DNA of 7,023 bases from Gammaproteobacteria bacterium (GTDB lineage: Bacteria > Pseudomonadota > Gammaproteobacteria > S012-40): the NCBI GenBank assembly GCA_029879945.1, contig JAOUPJ010000194.1:1-7023 (forward strand). The letters run 5' to 3'. Made by a program: the position numbers and the translations under genes. This document shows positions 1-5,608 of the stretch, piece after piece. Within the stretch, counting starts at the first letter, position 1. Each line of letters opens with the position of its first letter. The notes below the pieces were generated by a model. That model had not been told where the DNA came from, did not search any database, and worked only from the letters and a program-made list of their open reading frames with translations.

Positions 1-37
1 GTGTGGTACCTCGTAAAACCATCACAAAACTATAGTT

Positions 38-70
38 GCCAATGACGACAACTACGCACTAGCAGCTTAA
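38..70 (+). CDS. tmRNA proteolysis tag reading frame (ANDDNYALAA)
   Basis: Ten codons from the resume codon GCC to the first TAA give ANDDNYALAA; with the alanine carried by the tmRNA itself the tag is AANDDNYALAA. The LAA end is the degron read by ClpXP and related proteases. A second TAA follows at once (71-73). There is no start codon, because the ribosome is placed here by the tmRNA mechanism. Confidence 0.93.
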   Translation, partial: ANDDNYALAA

Positions 71-282
71 TAACCTGCCTAGAGCCCTCAGCCTGACGTG
101 TGCTTGTGCACTCAGATCACTGGGGTCGACTCTCACAAGATCGCGATGAAGCCAGTCCGAGGTGGATTCGTTAAAACCTAGTCGGAATCGCCTTTAGTTT
201 TCCCTGCCTCTCGGGTAGCTACGGGTTAAATTAATAGAAAGGATAAGCATGTAGAGCCTAAGGCGGAGGGCTTGCGGACGCG

Positions 283-307
283 GGTTCGATTCCCGCCGCC
301 TCCACCA
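283..307 (+). other. candidate attachment site core (attL) in the ssrA 3' end
   Basis: Islands that target tmRNA normally recombine within the T-arm/acceptor end and rebuild the gene with their own copy of that sequence. This stretch runs from the T-arm GGTTCGATT to the terminal CCA. It is the expected core, because a P4-type integrase gene starts about 160 bases downstream. This is inferred from position. The matching second copy (attR) is not in the window, so the exact core borders cannot be set. Confidence 0.55.
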
Positions 308-339
308 ATTCAATTCCCGAGAACGTCCTAAAACATCTC

Positions 340-367
340 AAAGCCCGCATTCTAGCGGGCTTTTTTA
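340..367 (+). terminator. rho-independent terminator of ssrA
   Basis: AAAGCCCGC (340-348) pairs perfectly with GCGGGCTTT (355-363) around a six-base loop ATTCTA, and a T run follows to 366. The stem is GC-rich and sits 33 bases after the tmRNA CCA end, so it should end tmRNA transcription. It would also limit read-through into the integrase gene. Confidence 0.9.
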
Positions 368-403
368 TTGTTTCATGGTCCCAGATCGTCCAAAGTTACC
401 CCA

Positions 404-409
404 TACAAT
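404..409 (+). promoter_or_regulatory. possible -10 box of the integrase promoter
   Basis: TACAAT matches the TATAAT consensus at five of six positions and lies 62 bases before the integrase start, directly after the first GTTACCCC copy (395-402). I find no convincing -35 box at 16-18 bp spacing, so this is only a candidate. If real, the first octamer would fall inside the promoter and the other four in the leader, which suits autorepression. Confidence 0.25.
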
Positions 410-453
410 CCAAACACCAAGCGGGGTAACTTTTGGGGTTACCCCCTTACCCC

Positions 454-459
454 AAGGAG
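454..459 (+). promoter_or_regulatory. ribosome binding site that sets the integrase start at 471
   Basis: AAGGAG lies 11 bases before ATG 471. An upstream in-frame ATG at 375 would add 32 residues encoded by the octamer repeats. It has no comparable Shine-Dalgarno sequence and falls almost on the tmRNA terminator. The family N-terminus MPLTDTAIRKAK begins exactly at 471. Confidence 0.75.
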
Positions 460-470
460 CTGTTACCCCA

Positions 471-1634
471 ATGCCCCTCACAGACACCGCAATCAGAAAA
501 GCCAAGCTTGAAAGCAAGGCCCGCAAGCTCTACGACGAAAGAGGACTCTTTCTGTTGATCAATCCTAAGGGCGGTAAATGGTGGCGTTTTAAATATCGTT
601 TTGATGGTAAAGAAAAACAGCTTTCCCTTGGCACCTATCCAGACGTTAGCCTAAAAGACGCCCGCGAAAAACGTGACGAAGCACGTAAGCAAGTCGCCGC
701 TGGTATCGACCCCAACCAAAATAGACAAGCGGAAAAATCCTCACGGGAAGGAAGCAAGGCAAACAGCTTTGAAGTGATTGCCCGCGAGTGGTATGCAAAG
801 TTTTCTAATACATGGTCCGAGAGTCACGGCACACGAATAATATGACGATTCGAACGCGATATCTTCCCCTGGATCGGTAGCAAACCAATTGCCGATATCA
901 CCGCCCCCATTTTGCTGGACGTGGTAAGACGCGTTGAAACGCGTGGTGCGCTTGAAACAGCACACCGGGCACTGGGAAACTGTGGACAAGTGTTTCGCTT
1001 TGCCATCGCCACAGGACGCGCAGAACGCGATCCCTCCAGCGATTTAAGAGGCGCATTACAACCCGTTAAAGGCACTCACTTTGCCGCCGTTACCGAGCCA
1101 GACGATGCCGCTAAGCTGCTTAGAACACTAGACGGCTACGAAGGCACACTCGCCGTTAGATGCGCCCTGAGACTGGCTCCGTTGGTTTTCGTGCGTCCTG
1201 GCGAACTGCGCCATGCTGAATGGAAAGACATCGATTTGGACGCCGCCGAGTGGCGTTACACAGTGAGCAAAACCGATACGCAACACATTGTTCCCCTTTC
1301 CACCCAAGCCATAGAGATTCTAAAAGAACTTCAGCCGTTAACAGGTCGGGGACGCTATGTATTCCCCAGTGCTAGAAATCCCAAAGGTGACCGGCCTATG
1401 AGTGATAATGCAATCCTATCCGCCATGCGTCGTATGGGTGTTGAAAAAAATGAGATGAGCGGCCACGGTTTCCGCGCAATGGCGCGAACTATCCTCGATG
1501 AAGTGCTGGGCTTTCGTCCAGACTACATAGAACACCAACTCGCCCACGCGGTGCGTGATCCCAACGGACGCGCCTACAACCGCACAGCACATTTACCAGA
1601 GCGTAAAAGAATGATGCAGGAATGGGCGGATTAG
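471..1634 (+). pseudogene. P4-type tyrosine integrase, interrupted by an in-frame TGA
   Basis: This site-specific recombinase would insert and excise the island at ssrA. From MPLTDTAIRKAK the first ~90 residues form the arm-binding domain (DUF4102 type), followed by the core-binding helices and the catalytic domain. All expected catalytic residues are visible, counting from 471: Arg242 (in RPGEL), Lys267 (SKTDT), His332 and Arg335 (HGFR), His359 and Tyr369 (AYNRT). The total of 387 codons is near the usual ~400. Codon 125 is TGA (843-845). The frame continues at once as RFERDIFPWIG, a normal family sequence, so this is a single nonsense change (probably from CGA or GGA) and not a frameshift. 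TGA ends other genes here (rhuM1, hsdS), so it is not reassigned. A restart at TTG 912 lacks a ribosome binding site. Most likely inactive; a sequencing error or read-through (TGA followed by C) is possible. Confidence 0.88.
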
Positions 1635-1725
1635 TTGGATAAGTTGAAGGCGGGTGCAGAGGTTATTCCAATTAACCAAAGCGCCTAGGTAACTCTATAA
1701 CCAAGTTCACGAAATACACTCCGCG

Positions 1726-3354
1726 TTATTCATTTTCCAGCGGTAATAGAGGTAAAGTTAGCTCCGTTAGAAATTCATTGTGAGTTTTGGTTGAGGATAC
1801 AATATTAGCTTGTAGTTTCACCAGCTCTTTATTCACTTCAACAAGATCGATCTTTGCTTCCTCTTTAGCTGTACTAACATAACGAGAGATATTGAGGTTG
1901 TAATCGTTTTTCTCGATCTCCTCCATTGACACGCGTCTAGCATAGCGGTCTACATTTTCTGGTCGTTCTCTGTATGTTGAAACAATTTTTTCTATATGCT
2001 CCGGCAGTAGTTTGTTTTGCCTTTTTCCCTTTTCGAAATTTTCACTGTCGCTGGCGTTGATGAAGAGTACGTCGTCGGGTTTTTTGCATTTTTTTAAGAC
2101 AAGTATGCAAACTGGAATGCCAGTGGAGAAAAACAGATTTGCAGGCAGGCCGATAACGGTGTCGATGTTGCCGTCTTTTAGCAGTTTGGTGCGGATGCGT
2201 TCTTCTACTCCCCCTCGGAACAGCACACCGTGGGGCAGTATGATGGCCATGGTGCCCTCTTTGCCTAAGAAATGAAAACCATGTAGCAAGAAAGCGAAGT
2301 CGGCGGCGGATTTGGGGGCTAAGCCGTAACTCTTAAAGCGGAAGTCTTCGCCTAGAGTTTCGTTGGGTTCCCAACGGTAACTAAAAGGCGGATTGGCCAC
2401 GACGGCGTCGAACTCCCGCTTTTTAGCAGGGTTCATTTCATTAAGGATATCCCACTCGTTCAACAACGAATCGCCGTGGTGGATTTCGAATTCGGAATCC
2501 TTCATGCCATGCAGTAGCATGTTCATGCGCGCCAGGTTGTAGGTGGTGATATTTTTTTCTTGGCCGTAGATCTTGCCAATGCCGTGCGGCCCCATTTGCT
2601 TGCGTACGTTCAACAACAAGGAACCGGAACCACAGGCAAAGTCGAGGACCTTGTCGAGTTTTTTCTTTTTACCGCTCTTCGGGTTCTGACTGTCGAGCAC
2701 TACGATTTCGGAAAGGATGCTGGAGATTTGTTGCGGGGTGTAAAACTCCCCGGCCTTTTTGCCGGAACCGGCGGCGAACTGTCCGATGAGGTATTCATAG
2801 GCATCGCCGAGGATATCGGTGTCTGTAGAAAATTTAGCGATGCCTTCGGCGATCTTGCTAATGATGTCGCATAACTTTTTGTTACGCTCGGTGTAATTCT
2901 TACCGAGCTTTTCCGAGTCGAGGTTAATTTCCGAGAACAGCCCCTGAAACGTTGTATCAAAAGAATGGTTTTCGATGTATTTGAAACCCTTTTGCAGGGT
3001 ATGCAGCAGCTCTCCGTCCTGCTTGCGCGCCATTTCTGCAATACTGCTCCACAGGTGGAGTGGCTCGATGACATAGTGCACCTTGCGGCGCATTTGCTTT
3101 TCAAACTGTTCGACATCCCCGGCATTGGCCTCATACCACAGCGACAAGGGCGCGCGTTTGTCATCAGCGTCGAGTTGCGGGTAGTCCTTGCCCAGTTCTT
3201 TTTTGGCCGAGGCTTCGTAGTTGTCCGACAGGTAGCGTAAAAACAGAAAGGACAGCATGTAGTCGCGGAAGTCGTCGGCATTCATGGCGCCACGCAGTTT
3301 ATCGGCGATATCCCAGAGGGTGCTGCCTAGCTTATTCAATTCTTGTTCGGTCAT
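1726..3354 (-). CDS. hsdM: type I restriction-modification DNA methyltransferase subunit HsdM
   Basis: HsdM transfers a methyl group from S-adenosylmethionine to adenine N6 in the site chosen by HsdS, marking host DNA; M2S is the methylase and R2M2S the restriction complex. Counting from ATG 3354 (542 aa, normal size), the N-terminal HsdM helical domain starts MTEQELNKLGSTLWDIAD and runs to about residue 150. The conserved GDAYEYLIGQFA is at 183-194, the SAM-binding FACGSGSLL at 239-247, and the catalytic NPPF at 321-324. The C-terminus is Lys/Glu-rich. An in-frame TTG at 3387 would add 11 residues and lies 9 bases after the rhuM1 stop. I prefer ATG 3354 because the family N-terminus starts there, though its Shine-Dalgarno is weak. 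It is the last gene of the operon and converges on the integrase. I see no clear terminator after it. The last ~400 bases are more AT-rich. Confidence 0.96.
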   Translation of the reverse strand: MTEQELNKLGSTLWDIADKLRGAMNADDFRDYMLSFLFLRYLSDNYEASAKKELGKDYPQLDADDKRAPLSLWYEANAGDVEQFEKQMRRKVHYVIEPLHLWSSIAEMARKQDGELLHTLQKGFKYIENHSFDTTFQGLFSEINLDSEKLGKNYTERNKKLCDIISKIAEGIAKFSTDTDILGDAYEYLIGQFAAGSGKKAGEFYTPQQISSILSEIVVLDSQNPKSGKKKKLDKVLDFACGSGSLLLNVRKQMGPHGIGKIYGQEKNITTYNLARMNMLLHGMKDSEFEIHHGDSLLNEWDILNEMNPAKKREFDAVVANPPFSYRWEPNETLGEDFRFKSYGLAPKSAADFAFLLHGFHFLGKEGTMAIILPHGVLFRGGVEERIRTKLLKDGNIDTVIGLPANLFFSTGIPVCILVLKKCKKPDDVLFINASDSENFEKGKRQNKLLPEHIEKIVSTYRERPENVDRYARRVSMEEIEKNDYNLNISRYVSTAKEEAKIDLVEVNKELVKLQANIVSSTKTHNEFLTELTLPLLPLENE

Positions 3355-3396
3355 AGTATTCGTTTCACTTTTAGTGTGTTGATTCAATCCCGTTTA

Positions 3397-4398
3397 TCAA
3401 TCATGAGATCGGTGCTTAATCTTGTCTTCCATCGCCTTGAGGTCGACCTCGTCTTCTAAATCGGCGGCCTGTGCTTCCTGTGCTTTACGGCGTTGGTCAT
3501 AGTCGAGGTAACTCGCGCTCACTTGCCTTTCCATGTTTACATGACTAACGGAGCCTGCTCCACTCAATAATGGAAAACCGTTAGACGTAATGATCTGCCC
3601 CACATTATCCTGCCAATACGACATGCTGGTCACCGTCTGCCGCTTGGCCCGCAGTTCGGCGGTTTCCAGGAAGATCACCACCAGACGGTTGAGGGTGTCG
3701 ATTTCATCTTCAGTTAGATAATTCTTGGCCACCACAATATCTTGCTTGCGTACCTGCGCCCCCTTCCAGCTCAACAGGCCGAAGTGCGGGTCCTTTGGAT
3801 TGGCTCGTGTCGTGATCAACTCGGCGGCGGTCTGCTGCGTTACGGCGTATAGCAGCAGGTTTTGCACGGTGGCAAAGAATTGCTGGGTGGCCTTGTCGGT
3901 CTTGTCGTAGTCGGTGGCCAAGGCAAACAGATCGCGCACCTTCTGATAAAAGCGTTTTTCCGAGGCACGGATGTCGCGGATGCGTGCCAGCATCTCATCG
4001 AAATAATCCGGACGTCCATCGGGGTTTTTCAAGCGCTCGTCGTCCATCACGAATCCCTTGCGCAGGTATTCGCTGAGCACGGTAGATGCCCACCGACGGA
4101 ACTGCACCCCTCGGGGCGAACGCACCCGGTAACCCACGGCCAGGATGGCATCGAGGTTGTAGAGTTTGGTCCGGTAGGCCTTGCCATCGGCGGCAGTTGT
4201 CAAGGATTCCTTGACAACTGAATCTTCGAGTAACTCCCCGTCTTCAAAGATATTTTTTAGATGCAGCGAAATATTCTGCTTAGTGGCGGCAAACAGCTCC
4301 GCCATTTCTAATTGTGTGAGCCATACGGTTTGCCCGTCGGTGCGCAACTGAATTTGGCTCTTACCGTCTTCACTGGTGTAAAGAATGAGTTGGGTCAT
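3397..4398 (-). CDS. RhuM-family protein 1
   Basis: This belongs to the RhuM family, named after a gene of a Salmonella pathogenicity island; its biochemical function is not established. The 333-residue protein has a predicted winged-helix/HTH region at about 26-51 (VWLTQLEMAELFAATKQNIS), then the family signature YNLDAILAVGYRVRS at 80-94, FRRWASTVLSEYLRKGF at 100-116, and a C-terminal helical part ending in charged residues. The start is ATG 4398, with AAAGG seven bases before it. A longer frame from 4452 only translates a REP hairpin (HSRSHAGAWER) and is rejected. The ATG overlaps the TGA of a mini-ORF (ATGA), suggesting coupled translation; hsdM follows. Codons 60-69 hold a 27-bp palindrome (4194-4220). 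Such genes often sit inside type I restriction operons; a DNA-binding regulatory or defence role is my inference. Confidence 0.9.
   Translation of the reverse strand: MTQLILYTSEDGKSQIQLRTDGQTVWLTQLEMAELFAATKQNISLHLKNIFEDGELLEDSVVKESLTTAADGKAYRTKLYNLDAILAVGYRVRSPRGVQFRRWASTVLSEYLRKGFVMDDERLKNPDGRPDYFDEMLARIRDIRASEKRFYQKVRDLFALATDYDKTDKATQQFFATVQNLLLYAVTQQTAAELITTRANPKDPHFGLLSWKGAQVRKQDIVVAKNYLTEDEIDTLNRLVVIFLETAELRAKRQTVTSMSYWQDNVGQIITSNGFPLLSGAGSVSHVNMERQVSASYLDYDQRRKAQEAQAADLEDEVDLKAMEDKIKHRSHD
4194..4220. repeat. 27-bp palindrome inside rhuM1 codons 60-69
   Basis: The arms CAGTTGTCAAGGA (4194-4206) and TCCTTGACAACTG (4208-4220) are perfect reverse complements around one base. The element encodes SVVKESLTTA, between the HTH region and the YNLD signature. 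A differently sequenced palindrome of the same length sits at the identical codons of rhuM2 (5291-5317), which argues against chance. Confidence 0.95.
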
Positions 4399-4490
4399 GC
4401 CGCTGCCTTTATCTCGTTCCCACGCTCCAGCGTGGGAACGAGAATGTCCCAAAGTGTTCTGCCTGGCTTATTCAATTCTTGTTCGGTCAT
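4395..4490 (-). pseudogene. hsdM start fragment fused to a REP hairpin (31-codon mini-ORF)
   Basis: From ATG 4490 the frame reads MTEQELNKPGRTLWDI, matching the first 16 codons of the intact hsdM at 3354 in 42 of 48 bases, mostly with third-position changes. It then runs into the REP hairpin (LVPTLERGNE) and stops at TGA 4397-4395, overlapping the rhuM1 ATG as ATGA. It begins three bases after the rhuM2 stop. The mixed pattern suggests a remnant of another hsdM allele, left by an insertion or REP-mediated deletion. It may now serve only to couple translation of rhuM1 to rhuM2. A product of 31 residues is possible but unlikely to have HsdM activity. Confidence 0.8.
4412..4443. repeat. REP-type hairpin
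   Basis: TCTCGTTCCCACGCT (4412-4426) and AGCGTGGGAACGAGA (4429-4443) form a perfect 15-bp stem with a two-base loop. It resembles the GTTCCCACGC...GCGTGGGAAC class of repetitive extragenic palindromes scattered in many gammaproteobacterial genomes and mobilised by RAYT transposases. Here it lies between two coding units of an operon and within a short translated frame. It could affect mRNA stability between rhuM2 and rhuM1. Confidence 0.85.
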
Positions 4491-4493
4491 GAT

Positions 4494-5522
4494 CTATTTC
4501 TCTTCAGAATCGGGCTTCGCCCGTTGTTCCAGTTGTTTTAGCGAACGGTCAAAGTCCGACTCAATACGCTGCTGTTTATTGAATTGTTCATATTCTGTAA
4601 AGGCCTTTTGTTCCGCCTGTGCACGACTGACCTTACCAAATCCTTCGAGCACTCGATACTCGTTAAAGGCCAGAAATTTGTTCACACTATCGGCGAAGCC
4701 CGCCATATCAAAGGTGTTACGGCGCTCGACAATACCCTCGATGTAGTCAAAAAAACCGGACACCGCACGTTCTAATTGTTTTATTTCTGTTTCATCCAGG
4801 TAGTTCTTGCCAATAGCAGCATCTGATTTCAATACACGCCCATGGGGTGCGTTTTTATACGTGCTCATACCCATTAACGGCTTGCTGCTATCAGCCTTGC
4901 TATAAATCCGTTCACTGGAAGTTTGCCCGGTGATAGCAAAGTGGAATTTGTCCTGCACATGGGCGTAAAACTGGTGGGTAGTTTCCGATTTTGGATCGTA
5001 ATCGATACTGCATTCCGCAAATATGTCGGTAATCTTCTGGTACATGCGCCGCTCGCTGGCGCGGATGGAACGCACCCGCTCCAACAGTTCGGAGAAATAA
5101 TCCTTGCCGAAATAACGCCCATTCTTCAGCCGCTCATCATCCAGCGCAAAGCCCTTGATGATGTACTCTTTCAGTAATGCAGTGGCCCAGATACGGAACT
5201 GCGTAGCCTGGGCGGAATTAACCCGGTAGCCCACCGAAATCACCGCATCCAGGTTGTAATACTGCGTCTGGTATTTCTTACCGTCTTCGGCAGTATGTTC
5301 CAAAATGGAACATACTGAATCTTCCTCTAACTCATTGCTGTCAAAGATATTTTTCAAATGCTTGGTAATGGCTGGCCGCTGCACGCCAAACAGTTCCGCC
5401 ATACGCTTTTGTGTCAGCCACAGGGTTTCATTATTGAGCAACACCTCTACTTTTACCGCCCCGCCGGGGCTGGTGTAGAGTAGGAATTCCGTTAGCTCGT
5501 CTTTTGTGGTGAGTTTTTTCAT
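4494..5522 (-). CDS. RhuM-family protein 2
   Basis: A 342-residue paralogue of the neighbouring RhuM protein, with the same plan: predicted HTH region at about 34-60 (LWLTQKRMAELFGVQRPAIT), signature YNLDAVISVGYRVNS at 89-103, FRIWATALLKEYIIKGF at 109-125, and a charged C-terminal tail (SDFDRSLKQLEQRAK). The two diverge enough to suggest separate acquisition or an old duplication. The start ATG 5522 is six bases after the stop of an upstream mini-ORF (TGA 5531-5529) and has a poor Shine-Dalgarno (GGAATTG), so coupling to upstream translation is likely. Codons 69-78 (SVCSILEHTA) hold a 27-bp palindrome at 5291-5317. The molecular function is unknown; membership is clear from the signature segments. 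Confidence 0.9.
   Translation of the reverse strand: MKKLTTKDELTEFLLYTSPGGAVKVEVLLNNETLWLTQKRMAELFGVQRPAITKHLKNIFDSNELEEDSVCSILEHTAEDGKKYQTQYYNLDAVISVGYRVNSAQATQFRIWATALLKEYIIKGFALDDERLKNGRYFGKDYFSELLERVRSIRASERRMYQKITDIFAECSIDYDPKSETTHQFYAHVQDKFHFAITGQTSSERIYSKADSSKPLMGMSTYKNAPHGRVLKSDAAIGKNYLDETEIKQLERAVSGFFDYIEGIVERRNTFDMAGFADSVNKFLAFNEYRVLEGFGKVSRAQAEQKAFTEYEQFNKQQRIESDFDRSLKQLEQRAKPDSEEK
5291..5317. repeat. 27-bp palindrome inside rhuM2 codons 69-78
   Basis: CAGTATGTTCCA (5291-5302) and TGGAACATACTG (5306-5317) are perfect reverse complements around AAA. Its frame position relative to the flanking EDSV and YNLD residues is identical to that of the rhuM1 palindrome. Only the outer CAGT/ACTG and one near-central base are shared between the two. 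Confidence 0.95.
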
Positions 5523-5528
5523 CTTGTT

Positions 5529-5597
5529 TCAATTCCATTTGCATTCCCACACGGGAGCGTAGGAACAAGGATTGGTGAAGAGAATGAGTTGGGTCAT
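5529..5597 (-). pseudogene. rhuM1-like start fragment (22-codon mini-ORF)
   Basis: From ATG 5597 the frame reads MTQLILFTN, matching the first nine codons of rhuM1 (MTQLILYTS) at 24 of 27 bases. It then passes through a decayed REP hairpin and stops at TGA 5531-5529, six bases before the rhuM2 start. It starts 11 bases after the stop of the PrrC-like gene. It looks like the stump of a rhuM gene that was displaced or deleted; a role in coupling rhuM2 translation is possible. This is inferred from similarity only. Confidence 0.65.
5544..5565. repeat. decayed REP-type hairpin
   Basis: TTCCCACAC and GCGTAGGAA pair at seven of nine positions around GGGA. The two mismatches are each explained by one G-to-A change from the standard CCCACGC/GCGTGGG form seen intact at 4412-4443. 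Like that copy, it lies just after a truncated gene start and just before a full rhuM gene. Confidence 0.6.
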
Positions 5598-5608
5598 GAT
5601 TAGCCGCT

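Larger units (their letters stand above)
1..307 (+). ncRNA. ssrA: tmRNA (ssrA), 3' part
   Basis: tmRNA rescues ribosomes stalled on broken mRNAs: it acts as an alanyl-tRNA, then as a short message adding a degradation tag. The 5' end lies outside the window. Seen here are the resume codon GCC at 38-40, an open reading of ANDDNYALAA closed by tandem TAA TAA (68-73), a long structured pseudoknot region, and a tRNA-like 3' end. That end has a T-arm GGTTCGATTCC near 283-293, an acceptor strand GCCTCC, and an encoded CCA at 305-307. The tag resembles those of Pseudomonas-like gammaproteobacteria. The 3' end of this gene is a common integration target, and the integrase gene just downstream fits that. 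The window probably starts about 50-60 nt into the RNA, judging from the usual position of the resume codon. Confidence 0.97.
395..469 (+). repeat. cluster of five (G/C)TTACCCC octamers before the integrase
   Basis: GTTACCCC occurs at 395-402, 438-445 and 462-469, its inverse GGGGTAAC at 423-430, and a one-base variant CTTACCCC at 446-453. Repeats of this sort beside an integrase gene and its attachment site are typical of arm-type binding sites for the integrase N-terminal domain. They also cover the 5' leader, so binding could repress the gene. At RNA level 423-430 can pair fully with 438-445 (7-base loop) or with 462-469. The second pairing would put the ribosome binding site in the loop. 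The binding role is inferred. Confidence 0.7.

Noticed and set aside
375..470. N-terminal extension of the integrase from ATG 375
   Set aside because: These 32 codons only translate the octamer repeats, have no good ribosome binding site and precede the family N-terminus at 471.
843..845. TGA as a reassigned sense codon
   Set aside because: TGA closes rhuM1 and hsdS in this window and no other in-frame TGA is present, so the standard bacterial code fits.
912..1634. Independent gene for the integrase catalytic half starting at TTG 912
   Set aside because: No ribosome binding site precedes it and the frame is continuous with the upstream half except for one TGA; better treated as one broken gene.
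1661..1677. Small inverted repeat GGTTA...TAACC as a terminator between integrase and hsdM
   Set aside because: Only a five-base AT-rich stem and no T run on either strand.
2700..3281. 193-codon minus-strand frame inside hsdM
   Set aside because: It overlaps hsdM in another frame, has low-complexity Ser/Arg/Pro-rich composition and no recognisable motif; a shadow frame.
4399..4452. N-terminal extension of RhuM1 (MGHSRSHAGAWER...)
   Set aside because: It is the REP hairpin read in one frame; the MTQLIL start at 4398 has a Shine-Dalgarno, and a similar start is found at 5597.
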